Assembly (NCBI GenBank): GCA_027186245.1
Contig: CP114487.1
Coordinates: forward strand, 7,745,001 to 7,809,000
Length of the DNA stretch: 64,000 nucleotides
Reading direction: 5' to 3'
Source of the DNA: Coriaria nepalensis
Lineage: Eukaryota; Streptophyta; Magnoliopsida; Cucurbitales; Coriariaceae
In this document: piece by piece, positions 24,082-37,200 of the stretch
Layout: every line of letters begins with the position of its first letter
Position numbering within the stretch: the stretch's first letter is position 1
Notes under the pieces: model-generated
What the model was told of the DNA's origin: nothing
The model's database searches: none
What the model saw: the letters and a program-made list of their open reading frames with translations, nothing else
Translations under genes and position numbers: made by a program

Positions 24082-24089
24082 TTATAAAC
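24082..24089 (+). promoter_or_regulatory. possible TATA box of the LBD29-like gene
   Basis: TTATAAAC lies about 110 bp upstream of the ATG at 24199, a reasonable distance for a TATA box with a short leader. This rests on position and sequence only. Confidence 0.4.
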
Positions 24090-24198
24090 TCAGGTGATGA
24101 TTAACTTGAGCAGAGCATAACTAAATTCTAGCTAAGAGAAGCACAGACTTAAACCGATCGAAAGGCCCAATAAAAAAAACTTAGAGATCTGTATCGAA

Positions 24199-24989
24199 AT
24201 GACCGGATCCGGTTCTCCATGCGGAGCCTGCAAATTCTTGAGGAGAAAATGTATCAGGGGTTGTGTTTTTGCGCCATATTTCTGCCATGATCAAGGAGCT
24301 ACCCATTTTGCAGCCATCCACAAGGTTTTTGGAGCTAGCAATGTCTCGAAGCTGCTTGCTCACCTTCCAGTTAGTGACCGTTGTGAAGCGGCAGTGACAA
24401 TTGCATATGAAGCTCAAGCTAGGGTTCAAGATCCAATTTATGGATGTGTTTCTCATATTTTTGCGCTCCAACAACAGGTTAGTTAAGGTCCTTAATTTGG
24501 TCATGAACTTAGTGGTGATTAAGTATAGATCAACCCCTAATCAGTAATTTATTTTTGCTTTAAACCCTGCAGGTTGTGAATTTGCAGGTTCAACTAGCTT
24601 CTCTCAAAGATCAAGCAGCAAAAAGCATGCTAATTGATAGCTCCTGTAGTTCAGGAAATCCTAGCGACAAAACCTATGGGAAACTTACTTCTTACCCAAA
24701 TCATGATCTACAAAGTTTAGTTCCATCACAATATACAAACATGTTGCCTCAGCAAAATCAAAGTCTCACCAACAATACATACCTGATGCCATACTATGAT
24801 AACAACAACAACGGTATGGAGTCACAGTATATGAGAAATTATGGAAATTCAATCACTCTAGATGAAAACATTTCATATGGAAGCTTTGAAGAGACTTCAT
24901 ATTCTAACCAAACGAACAGTATTCGTGGACGGACCTTCCAAGATTCCGATTATCTTCAATCCGTGGCTTTCGGGTACATTCAGTCGTAG
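24199..24989 (+). CDS. LBD29: LOB-domain transcription factor, LBD29-like
   Basis: Plant-specific nuclear DNA-binding protein. Relatives act downstream of auxin response factors in lateral-root initiation and callus formation. Exons are 24199-24477 and 24573-24989 (GTTAGT donor, TGCAG acceptor), giving 231 aa. The LOB zinc-finger-like block is C8-x2-C11-x6-C18-x3-C22 ([11 protein letters not shown]). It is followed by the GAS block with [17 protein letters not shown] and the coiled-coil end beginning [14 protein letters not shown], split by the intron at the usual place. The variable tail ends SVAFGYIQS, like the end of Arabidopsis LBD29, which supports that subclass over LBD16. It faces a second LBD gene 6 kb away. 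It looks intact. Confidence 0.93.
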
Positions 24990-27900
24990 ATCAGATATTG
25001 TCCGAGCATGATCGGCTTCAATGGACATATAAAGCGGTGAAGATCATGTCTGAGCTCTGTCGTTTTGAATTGCTGCCTATTGCTTGAAAAGTGCACTTTT
25101 GATGCCATAAATAAACTAGGAACCCTAGAAGTGCATGTTAATACAATATAATTATTTGGAACCCTATATTGCTTATGAATAGGCTCTAGCTAAATCGATT
25201 GTTTTCTTAGTTTACTCCACTGAATCTTGGCTATGAGCATAAGAAATCGTGATCTTGTCAGAAAAGTGAAGCAAATCTGGTTTATTTGAACTTATTATAT
25301 TGTCTTTAATTAAAAAAAAAAAAAAAGGGGAACCCTAGATCCTTTATTTTTCTTCTGACACTAAATCCCCTGTGGATATATGTTTCGGATCTTATTTCAG
25401 ACTGACGTAAGTCATCTCCTACCTCTGCTCAATGATCAGTAAGTTTTAACTTTTAAGAGTCTTTGCTATTTGAAATTCCGTCGGTGAAACTATCTTCCAT
25501 ACATGAGTTTGAGAGTATGAACTATGATCAATCTTATGTTTTTTTTTTTTTTTCTTTCCTTTTTTTTTTTTGGTCGATTATCTCTAATTATCTTGTGATA
25601 CATTACAATCTTGCTTTGCATGTTTTTTCATGATGGCCTCAAGTAGAAAACTCTTTCCAGAAATTCATATGATAATCCAAAGAAAATGAGAGTAAAGTGA
25701 TCTCTTAGTTTGCTTGATCTAGCCTTCATCCAGCTGGGAGTATTTTTCTCCCTTTTTGCTCACTCCTATATATTTGAAGAAAGAAGAAAATTTTTTATGT
25801 ATTAGCATTTCATGTTTGACTATTTAGTTTTTCAAATATGTTTTGACTACTTCATTTGTGTTCGAATCATGTTAATATATTTTAGTTTTTATTGGGAATA
25901 ATTGTGATTTGTGATTGCATCATATGATCAGTGTTTTTTTTTTTTTTTTTGGATTGGTATGAGAATAATTTCAATATCATTATATAATGTCATGTCGAGA
26001 TGAAATACTTGGTCTCATTAATATATCTAGAAATCATTCATGGGTAAATGTTGTTTGTTAATATGTCCAAAAGTCATCGTGTTGCCTTCCAGAGCTTCCA
26101 TATATATTTGTTCAAGAAAGTACTACTATTTTATACAAGAAGATTTACATTTCGGAAGATTTACTCCTCTACTGTACGATCATGTTTCCGTCTGGCATAT
26201 AAAGTTGTAGACATTAAGGAAATGTCTACACTTCTCATGCACGTCTCTTAAGAGAAGCAAATTTATGAGACCTCTGGGTATGGCTTTATGATCTATTACT
26301 ACATAATAGTAGAAGTTAGAAATGATTCTTACCAGAAAACTTGACAGCTTGCTTTCTTTGTCTAGTTTTTAGTACAACTATGTCCAGTGGCTACTGCATC
26401 GATCTGTTAAAGCATGGCTTCAACAGAATCATGTCCTTCCAACGAGTAGGACTGGCTCCTCCCTTGTTTACTTGGACGCAGGAAAAAATCGAGTCCATTT
26501 TTCAAATAGGGCTGTTGTGCCATATTGGGCTTTTAGAGTCTTACCTCATTAATTTATCATCATTCATCAACAAGATCTAGACAGGCAAAAAAAAAAAAAA
26601 AAAAACCAGAAGCCAAAAGCAAGGCGAAACAAAACAAACCATTGAAGAAAATCTCGCGCACTGTGATTAATTTGAATTTGGACGGATGTTTTTTCAAATA
26701 TTTGAATTGGGTGTGAATTTAATTTAAACTAATAAATTTTAAAATAAATCATAAATTTTTTTTAAAAAATTATATTAATTTAATTTCAATCAATAATAAT
26801 TATAAACATAATTAGATTTGATTTCAAATCATATAAGTCAAGAACTATCCAGACTGGTTATGTTGATCAGTATCATTATTTAAGGGATACGTTCTTTTGT
26901 ATTTTGCAAAGAAAAAAAAAAGATTTAAATTCGATTTCAACCGTATGATTCTAAACCGATCTAGATTAATAATAAAGATTAAATAAAAATAAATTCTAAC
27001 CATACGTCATTTTATTATTTAAAAAAAGTAAATTAAATAAATCAATTAATTATATATAATAAATAACTTCGATTAAAATTAATTAAAAAAAAAATCAATC
27101 CTAACAATAAATCTAAATTGATTTAGATTTATACAGTTAAAACCGAATCCTAATCCAAATCCATAATGATACGTGGTCTGGATAGGTCTGATAATAATAT
27201 ATATACTCGAAATCGAATCCAAATACATTATAAACGTTACACTTTGTATATCTGTTACCTCGTCCGGTTTAAATTTCTCCATTTCATGCACGCCAGCGTT
27301 GAGTGAATGTTACTACTATATTGCACGTGTCCATTACTATGATAAGGTCAGTTGTCGGCAGTCAAACTTGAAGCCTAATAAATGGGCCAAACTGGTACTG
27401 CTCCTCCCTTTGTCCTTTACTATGATAAGGTCAGTGCGATGAAACAAACTTTCCTTTCTGTATGTATCGCTCATGAGACACGTCAATGGATGCCCTGTCC
27501 CGATCATAATACATATACAATTTACCTTTCCTTACAAGCAGACCTAATTATTCACCCATGCCAAGAACATGCACCAAATCAACCTTCTTTACATTTACTT
27601 TTTCAACCAAACAGCGACAAAGAACATTTGAGTTTTTATTTTTAGCTGTTTTAGGTGTTTATGTTTTTTGTCTTCATGCAACTCACCGTGCAAGTGGGGT
27701 AATTTTTCTTATCTCTCGTGATTGTGATTTGATTTATCTACATTTTTTTTTTTATATTTATATTTTTTAATTTTATTCTTTCTATTCGAAAATAATCACA
27801 AGATAATTAAATAATTAAGGATACTAGATTGATATGAAAGTTGATTGTGGTCAATCATAGTCGTGATTGATTATGATCCATCATAGTTACGATCGATCAG

Positions 27901-30900
27901 AGTCACACTCAATCGTATTAGATCACAGATCGATAATCAAATTGATCCACAATATCGATCAATATTTGTAAAATGAATTTAAAGACCAAATTTTGAAAGG
28001 ATTCTAAATCTCTAACATCAAAGTTTCGAGGTCAAAATCTATTGAATACATTTAAGTTTTTTTCTATTTTTTTTTTTTCATCTTAGAGATATTTTAGTCA
28101 TTAAAAAAAGAAGAATACTAATTTGCAAAAAAATGTTCAAGGCCATTTATTAAAATGGCCTTGACAGGAGACTACTCTCTCCAATAAGAAAGAATATTCC
28201 TAATTAATGTTCCTAATCATTCTTTCAAAAGATTAGCCCAATGGTCATATTTAAAATTAAGGCCACGCACTCTCAACCTTTTTTTATTATTATTATTTTT
28301 TTTTAAGATTAAAAAATGTTTGATAATTTAAACTTTTTTTTATTTTATTTTAAAAATAATATTAAATAATTATTTAAATTAAATTTATTAAAAATTATAT
28401 ATTAAACGATTAATTAATTTAGCCGATTACTAACTAATTAGTTCTTTTTCACTTTTACCTCAACATTTTGTAGCGCTTTTGGTAGATATATTGTTCGTAA
28501 GAGGAAGATATATAATTTAGGTAGATTTATTAGGATTTTATTTTCCAAATTTAAAGTATTGATTTTTATTCTCTTATTTTTCACTCTTCTATTATTTTTT
28601 TATAATATAATATCAAATCATGTAGTCTATCATTCTACCAATGAAGTCGACCATTAATGAAGTAACCCACAAATTAACATTCGATGTATGAGCTCTGCTA
28701 CTACTCCAACTGGTTCGCAATAGGTGAAGGAAGATTGTGAAGATATAGTTTATCTTGTTAACAAATAATTAGCTTAGCTTGATTTCCTCTCCTTCAAGAA
28801 ACAAGCTACGTCAAATGGAGAAAACAAACACTTGCTTCTATGTTGTCTCAACTCCATTGATGCCTCCTTTTGGTGTGTTCTTTTAATACCCTTTAACGTA
28901 CCAAAAAGTCCAAATCTTTTCTTATCTTACTTCAACTCTGTATTGTCATACAATTAACTGTCCTTTTTTTATATAGAGATATCACTCCCCCCACCCGGAA
29001 TCGCAATAATTTAACTAATCACATGCTCAGAGCCACTTAGTTAATCGCATTAATTAATTGTTTATGGGATATTGGTTTCCAAGTTCAACTAATGGGATTC
29101 AAAGGGGTTTCATGCTTGATTAATAATTGATAAAGGTAAAGTCGTATCGAATGTGAAATTGATTAAAATGCGGCCGCTTGAGTAGAGTAATCATGCTGAT
29201 GATGTATTTTAACTTTTTTGATACATGTTCATGTGATGAGAGAAGAATAGAGGATATGGCCATTTGATTAATTTATGTCATCGAGCTTGACTTCATAAGA
29301 TTATCTATCTATCTATCTATCTATCTAGCTAGCTAGGTAGGTCCTTGGTTTAACAAAAAAAAAATGGAAGAGCTACCTAGGTCCTAACTTGGTCAAGGAT
29401 TTCAACACTAATCACCCATTTTTTTATTGAAGGGATTTTTTAGTAGATATGTTCTACTAAATTTAAATTCCTCTTTCTTTTAAATACATTGTTAAAATAT
29501 ATAGTTTATTTTAACTTCACGTTTTTAAATTTTAAATTATAAATACTTCAAATAAATAAATATTTAAATAAATAAAGAAATATTGAAACTTGTGATTCTA
29601 AATATGGAATGATATAAAATTAATATACTCTTTAATAATGTACTTAAAATGGAGAACCCATCGATTACAATTACATATAAAGGATCTAATGTAATAGATT
29701 ATGTGATTTATAAGCTTAATATTTATGATCTTGAGAGGTGTATAAAAAAGATACTCAATACAATTATATATATATAGATTTGATTTGTTTGGACAATGAC
29801 ACCATTAATTGGGCCAATAAAGATGTTGTCGCAACTCAGTCTATGAGTTGACAACAAAATAATTCCCTCCAATTATGTTGTGATTTAATTTTTCATTTTG
29901 GGTCACATGCACGCATAATTTTTCTTGACAATTTAATTGTCTTCAATGAACAACCCACATGGTGAAAAAAAACTTACTCTAACCCTATCTTTTTTTCTTT
30001 TAAGAAGTGAAAGAGATCAATCTCATCAATATGTCATTATGTTCATAACATGGTTTAGCTTGAAGAGATTATTAAAAATATTCACAAGTTGCTTTTGAGT
30101 AGTGAAATTTCCCTACCATCAATCAAATAAGATCAATATTAGTAATGGGGAACCAACTCAAATAAACTAGTTAGGTTAATCAATTCAGCTCTAAGTATTA
30201 AAAAAAAATAATAATGTAATTAGCTAGTGATATTTCAACACTCTGGAGTCAATCAGGGGAACATGTTGTCTACTTAGATGAATACAAAACCATAAATTAG
30301 TATTGTTAGTAAACTAGTTAGATGATTAGGATACTAATGTTAGGTGAACCTAGCTACTTATTAGAACATAAACTCTAGGCAAGTGGGGTCCAGTATGTAG
30401 TCATCTAAAATGAGTTGCTTTGATGATAAGAAATTTTTATAAGAGTATGATTTATATATTATTTTTGTAGTTTAAAAAAATATGAATTTATATTATATAT
30501 ATATATATATATATTTAATTAAAATGATATAATTTTATTTATCACTGTTAAATTTTTTTTTCTGATCTTAAAGAAATGGATACGTATTCTCTAGCCCCAT
30601 TTCTCTTTCAAACCAAGGTCGCTATGTTTTAGAGGGCACTACGAAATTAAAAGCAGTTGACATGAGAAGTGTCAAGTGGAATTTATCATAGACTGTAAAA
30701 GCTACTAATAGGCGGTGCCATTTTTTGTGAAAAGGAACAAGAAAAAAGTGAGTATTGATTATTAACAAGAATTAGACGAAGCTTCCTTCATATTATAGAG
30801 TAACAGCTAGGATTGATTACTATATTACATTATCTCGATCAACCGGCATATGTAATGGCTCATTACTTAACATACATCAAGCACATGACTAATATCATTG

Positions 30901-30943
30901 CTACTAGCCAGCTCTTTCAAAGAAACATGATTAAATAATTAAA
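24990..30943. other. intergenic between the convergent LBD genes
   Basis: About 6 kb without a recognisable gene. It holds the two 3' UTRs, long T runs (25541-25572, 25934-25951), an A run (26587-26605), AT-rich stretches at 26690-27130 and 28290-28420, a degenerate array of GATC-containing words (27840-27960), a TACTATGATAAGGTCAGT word repeated at about 27335 and 27419, a TATC/TAGC microsatellite (29302-29340) and a (TA)n tract (30495-30512). ORFs at 26341-26580 and 27173-27645 show no domain. Confidence 0.5.
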
Positions 30944-31774
30944 CTAGTTTCTCATCATTCTAAAAGCCAATGCTTGAAGCTCGCTTAAGTCATCACCATT
31001 GCTATCATTGTTGCACGGTCTCTTCCTAGAATTGTAATTAGGCTGGAATTCACCGAGTTCTCGATCGTGATCTCGGCTTTGTATCTCTTGTGTGCACATC
31101 AGATCGTTATTGATGCTATGATCGACGGATTCAAGCGAGCTTTGAGGTGAAATGGAATTGACATGAGTAGGATTATAAGACGCAAAGCTTGGGACTCCAC
31201 TCATGTAATTTCCTACCCATTCATTCTCCATGTTACGTGAATTCACGATGGTTTGATGAGCTAGTTGTGCCTTGGTTTGCATAAGTTGAGCTTGAAGCCA
31301 TGCCACCTACAGAAACCAATCAATTTTCCCATTAAATTTGATAAAATTACTCTAAATTTCGAATCAACGATCTCATATCAAAATGAGATAATTGTATACG
31401 AAGGAAAGAAATTTGAAAAACCCTAAAATGATCGATCGTGTAAAAGTACCGCAAACAAACTAATTAATGACAATCACCTGTTGTTGGAGGGCAAATATAT
31501 GAGAAACACAACCGTAAACAGGATCCTTGATCCTGGCTTGAGCTTCATAAGCTATAGTAACAACGGCTTCACATCGATCGGCAATTGGGATATGTAACAA
31601 TAACTTGGACACATTACTAGCACCAAATACTTTATGAATCGCTGCAAAACGGGCAGGCCCTTGCTCCGAGCAGAAGTACGGAGCAAAAATGCAATCCGGT
31701 GCACACTTCCGACGTAGAAACTTGCATGCTCCACAAGGAGAGCCGCCGCTTCCGCCACCACCACTAGATGTCAT
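30944..31774 (-). CDS. LBD16: LOB-domain transcription factor, LBD16/LBD14-like
   Basis: Same family and role as its neighbour but a different subclass. Exons on the minus strand are 31774-31478 and 31306-30944, giving 219 aa. The ATG at 31774 gives [19 protein letters not shown], the normal glycine-rich N-terminus. The cysteine block is C14-x2-C17-x6-C24-x3-C28, followed by [18 protein letters not shown] and the coiled coil [14 protein letters not shown]. The tail contains ISPQSSLES and ends [15 protein letters not shown], matching the conserved end of LBD16 (DLGELQALALRMMKN). Because PARP1 lies next to it, as beside LBD14 (At2g31310) in Arabidopsis, orthology to LBD14 is equally possible. 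It looks intact. Confidence 0.92.
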
Positions 31775-31910
31775 CTCCGGCCACAGCACAAAGTATCACA
31801 AATGAAAAAAAAAAAAAAAAATGTATAAAAGAATGAATATCTTAAGACTTTAGACACACGAGCAAATTATGTCGAGTGTTTGAAGAGGAAGTGGGGTAAG
31901 GGAATGAGAA

Positions 31911-31918
31911 TTTATAAA
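31911..31918 (-). promoter_or_regulatory. possible TATA box of the LBD16/14-like gene
   Basis: TTTATAAA, which reads the same on both strands, lies about 140 bp upstream of the minus-strand ATG. This is a position-based call. Confidence 0.45.
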
Positions 31919-32328
31919 GGGAGGAAAGAGGGGACATGGTAGAGTTATTTTGTAGGGTTCTAAGGAGACATTTATTAATGGTTGGTTTTAAGTTTGCTAA
32001 ATTGCTTTAGACCTGCAGCTTTTTTATATGCATTATTTTGCATCATGCATTTTTATAAGTACGTACCTTATTAAATGCTTTTTATTTTATTTTATTTTAT
32101 TTTATTTATTTATTTAATTATTTTGGGTTGGATTGATTTGCAGGGTTAAAAAAGTAGGAAGAAAAGTGGTGGTGGTGGTGATGTGTTTATTTCTCCGCCG
32201 AACGCCGCACCTGCGAACTGCTGCTATTTGTTGCTTTCTGCCACCTGCTCTGCATAAATTAATATCCCCACGAGCACCCATTTTTTCAATTATTTATATT
32301 ATGAACGAACGTACGTGTCTCCTAATAA

Positions 32329-32394
<66 letters not shown>

Positions 32395-32853
32395 TTTAAT
32401 ATATAGGAAGAAACTATAAGTTGGGTTCATAACAAAAATTTAAATAAGAAAATGTTAGGTGAAGTCTTTTGTTTCTATCCTTTGGATTCAATTCCGATAG
32501 TATTATGAATCGAGTTAATACGGTGGAAATAAATGTTTTTTTTTTTTTTTTTTTTAATATTTAGTTCATTCATAAAGTTTTGAGAAGAGAATTCTTATCA
32601 CTAATAATAAAAAAAATCAAATTTCGATAAGATTTTAAATGATTTAATAATTATTTATTTATTAATTTAATAATTAAGTATATATATGTCAAGATTTTAT
32701 TTATTTATTTATATTTCTACTTCACTTCAGCTCTTGTTTATAAATTAGTTGACGAAACATATTATAAGTAGCCATATTGATGGTGGGTTGTGAAAATGAA
32801 AAGATGATTTTATTAAGGGCAAAAAATATAAATAATAAAACTTAATATATGGA

Positions 32854-32889
<36 letters not shown>

Positions 32890-33196
32890 TTTTAAATTTA
32901 AAAAAATTTTGGAATGTAATTTATTATTTTATAAGTTTTTTTTTTTTTGGATAAAATACTATTTAAAATTTTAGTTTTGGTGTAAATTATATTAATTGTA
33001 TTTAATGATAATGTTTAATCATACTTACGCGCATCGAGTATATATGAATAAGTAAAAAATCGAAATCCAAACTTAACTAAAAGAAGTAAAAAAAAAATCA
33101 ATATATCATAAAGAATATAAATTTTAAATAAATAATAATCGATATATTAAATTAAATAATAGATTAATATTTTTAAACTCACTTTATTACTAATAT
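31919..33196. other. upstream intergenic of the LBD16/14-like gene
   Basis: No gene. It holds a TTTTA repeat near 32085-32110, the AAT/ATT palindrome listed separately, a T run near 32537-32556, a (TA)n tract at about 32855-32881 and other AT-rich DNA. Confidence 0.5.
32332..32393. repeat. (AAT)n followed by (ATT)n, a perfect palindromic microsatellite
   Basis: About a dozen AAT triplets run straight into a similar number of ATT triplets, making an inverted repeat that can form a hairpin or cruciform. Confidence 0.85.
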
Positions 33197-33328
33197 TTCA
33201 TAATCCTTTTAGATAACCCTTGATTTTAATTTTATTAGTTTTCATAATCCTTTTAGATAACCCTTGATTTTAATTTTATTAGTTTTCATAATCCTTTTAG
33301 ATAACCCTTGATTTTAATTTTATTAGTT
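33197..33328. repeat. 44-bp tandem repeat, three copies
   Basis: Copies start at 33197, 33241 and 33285. Each begins TTCATAATCCTTTTAG and continues through AACCCTTGATTTTAATT. I see no difference between copies, so the duplication is recent. Confidence 0.9.
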
Positions 33329-34209
33329 TACTCCCTCCAAGACGTCTAGACTGCCTTATGTCATAATTCCTTTATTAAAAAAGAAAAAAAATAAAAAAAA
33401 CGTGTTATATGAGTACTTATATCTTATTTAAGATATACACAATGTTCTCATTTTTACTTAATTTCCTATTGAGCTTGTCAGATCTTAAGTTTTTCGAAAT
33501 TTGGGAGTTTATCTGATAATATTGTTTATTACATAGAATTTGGGTAGTCTAGATGCAGAAAGGCATGGAAGTGAAGGAAGCTGAAAAAAAGTCAACAAAA
33601 TGGGCTATTTCTGAATAATAAAACAAATAAACAAATTGCTTTGGTTTTAGTTTAGTTGACGAATTTGGGGATCCCCCTCGTGTGCTATGTCCGCTTAAGA
33701 CAAAGTAAAGAAACTACCTGGAAAAAAGTTACAAGTAGAAACAGAAACAGAGGTTTAGGCAAAGCTCAGTTTTCCAAAAAAAACATGAAGAAGTTTATAA
33801 CAAAGCCATATAGGGACCACAAAAGATACCCATTTAGGATAGATGTGGAAGAAGATGAACATATGGAGAGATTTATATAAACAGAGGATCCTTTATATAT
33901 ATATGTACAAAGAGCCAAGTGGATCCTTTATAAACAGAGGATTAGTACATCTAAAAGTATAAGTTTTTTACCAACCAGTTTTTCACCACCATAAACAGAG
34001 GTAACATAACCAGAAGCAAGAGTGGTAACAACTCCAAAAAGTAACAGCCACTTCTGATCTTAGCCCCAAAATGATATCTTACCAACAATTTACAGAGCAA
34101 TAGGAGGAAACAACCAAGTAAATTTCTGATTATACCCAAATAAAAATAAAAAGATGACAAGCTCGATCCCGTTTCACCCGCCAAAATATCAAAAATATCT
34201 ATCTGCCTC
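33329..34209. other. intergenic, 3' of the PARP1 pseudogene
   Basis: No gene assigned. The 74-codon plus-strand ORF at 33656-33880 has basic composition but no known domain. A duplicated word (GGATCCTTTATA) lies near 33888 and 33921. Confidence 0.45.
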
Positions 34210-37200
34210 TCACCTTTTGTGATGAAACCTTACCTTGAGCAAGAACTGCATCTTAACCTGTCAAAGTGAAAGACCTTAACTCAGCTAAACATCAACACAC
34301 ATGTCCAAGTCTACCAGCTAATGTGATAAGCAAGGTTCTTCTCTAGGTACAGACGACAAAATAATTTCGGACTTACTTGAGCTGTGTTATAAACAATGTA
34401 TTCATTATACATCAGCTCGGAGGATTTGACATTTAACGGGACTGATTTTCCACAAGGAACTACAATGCCATCTTTCAATTTCACATATTCCGACTCTTGA
34501 GGTATTTTCTTGCCAAGTCCCTTTGTATAGTGCTTTCTTTCTGGTGGCTTGTCTACATACTGAATAATATAGAACCAAATAAGTAAAACTCAGAGCAAAA
34601 AGACTAAATTTCAAACGGGATTTCCCCTGGAAGAAATGGAGAATTGCAAACTCACTTTGGCCTTTTTAGGTTCATAGACCTCACCCAAGGCACTTCACTA
34701 AGAAGCATAAGGCCGACTGGATTTTTCGTATCTGTGTAGCAATACTGAGCACTTTTACTGACAAGGTCAGCAAAGTAAACTCCCTTACCAAACTGCAAAA
34801 GAAAGATTATAGCACTAGGTCAGTCTAAGAACAATATGTAGATACTATGTTTACAGATAGGAGAAAGAAGAATCTGAACCATATAACCAGTAGCTGGAGC
34901 TTCAGGTGGAGCTATTCTCAGTCCTTGGCTAAGTATTCCAACAAAATTTGTCAACCTTGAACCTGCAAGAAAGAGATCGATTTTAGTATGTTTCTACTCC
35001 ACTTTATATTTCCAAACTGAAGATACTTTTTTCCGTATATATTTACGGTACTCACCATGCCAGAGAAGCATTCTGTTATCAAGTTTTTTCCGGTAGAGGG
35101 CAAACTTATCAAACTCTCCTTCTCTTTCAAGTGCAAAGACATCTTCAAGTTCAAGACCCCACTCCTGGAGATATATAATAAGGTCATAATTAAACTTGAG
35201 AAGAAAAAGCAGTTATTAGTGAGAATACTATGAAGTAAACCCACCGTATGAATTGGAGCATGAGTAGTAAGAAGATACTTCTCAATTAAGTGATAATCTT
35301 CACTATCATGAGGCATAGGAGCAATATCACAATGCAGCTTCATATACTTTTCGTCTAGGGAGTCATCATTATCAACATCAAAACCAACTAATCTTGAAGC
35401 AATTTCAATAATGTCCTGGAGAGCTTCTAACATTTTCACCTAACAAAGCACAAGAAAGAAGGTGTGTTCATTTTAAGACTACCAAATGATGTACATGGAA
35501 AAAAAAAAGAGAAGAAAAAAAGTAGAACAAATGATATAACTATATGTATGAGCTAACCAGTCATAACAGATTTGCAGAGACTCAAAACTTGGAAAAAAAA
35601 AAAAAGAAAAAAGAAAAAGAAGAAAAGAAACCATTCACACCTGTTAACATCAGTTGATAAGTCAGACATGTTTAAAGTAGTACTATATATGCTTTTCCCA
35701 TCCGCAAGTATGTGTCCTGTATCCTGCAAACTAGAAGATTCATGCACAGCACTCCGCCCTTTCACTTTCACAGTGACCATGCTAGAGGTCTCACCAACTG
35801 CTTCCACTTTGTACAGATCAAATGAAAGCTTCTTCTGTCTTTTAAAACAATCAACCAAATAATCCTCCCTAACAATCAGTATTCTCATCCTCCTGACCAT
35901 CAGACCATCCCACGGAAGATATTGAGATGAATCAAAGAAGAAATATTATATAAAGCATCAACTTAAGGACAGTTTTACCTTGCCCTCCTCATCTCAGAGT
36001 CCTCGTCATCCAATGCTCCAATCACAACTAAGCAATTAGTATCTGCACTTGATTTTGATCAAGTGCTCAGTGAAAATAATTACGGCTACATCCACTAAGA
36101 AGCAAAAGTAAATTTCAACATAATAAGACCATGGTACAAAGTACCTTTCTTGACCTTGGCATGAACAACTCCACCTGCACCCTCAATTTTTCTCTTCCAC
36201 TCTTCCTGCAAGATTATATCTCATGAGATTATATCAATTACTAGTGTACTTTGTGAAACAAAAAGTAACTTAGAAGGAAAAAACATACAATTGATTCCTT
36301 CTGTAAGGCATTAATAGCAACTTTCAACTCTGCCAAGCTTTCGTCCTTTGATGACTGAGATAGGTTCTTAGAAGCTGGACTTCCAGATTGACTGTTGGAT
36401 ACTAGTGGAGGTAGCACTCGAACAGGTTTTGCAGCCTTTTGCGATTTAAACCACTTCAAACACAAAAATTGAAAATTTAGAATCATTATTCCAAGTTAAC
36501 AAAAAAAAAATTTGCGGTATTTATTTTAGGTTAAACACCTTTCCAAGGAACTGATTACTAGTTTCTTCTGGAACTTTCCATTTCCCTTTAACACGTTTTG
36601 GTTCAGAAGTCAAGTAAGAACACTTGCTCCAAGCAGATAGGTAGCCATGACATCTATACATGCCTCCACAGAAACGAAGGGAGCCAGAACCAGAACACAT
36701 GGGGCAGTTATCAAGTGCTCCAAATATCATGCCATCAGCACTAAAAACAGTATATTTATTGATAAAGAACTTTTCCAACTTTCAATAAATGGAAGAACAA
36801 TCAGTGAATAGAGTACCAGTGATCGCGTAAATCAAGTTCTGATCCGGTTGAATCTTGACCATTAGCTTCAAGCATCTCGCGCAACTCAGCTGTTGTCACA
36901 TATTTTTTTAACTCATCTTTTAAGGCCCACAGCTCTTTAGTTGGGCCTCCAATTTACTATCTAATTCAGATGATTCCGCTTCTTTATTATTCTTCACAGA
37001 TGCATCCCTACTTGTCGATACATCTCCTTTAGCCTCTGAAACTTTAGGTTTCTGTTCATCACTTGAATCTTTTCTACGTTTAGCCCCAGCTTTTGAAGTT
37101 GGCTCACCCGATTCTTTATCCCCATGTACCTCAGATTTTGAACCTTAAGTAAAAGGGCACCTAGTAAGAGACAGGATTAAGAAACAAAAAGAACAAATAA

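Noticed and set aside
26341..27645. Several plus-strand ORFs of 79-89 codons
   Set aside because: No recognisable domains, no consistent codon bias, and duplicated short words typical of non-coding DNA.
33656..33880. Basic 74-codon ORF downstream of PARP1
   Set aside because: No known domain, no start context or partner exon; could be chance.
35572..35862. Plus-strand ORF of 96 codons
   Set aside because: Antisense to the PARP1 BRCT exon; its Lys-rich start comes from an A-rich tract.
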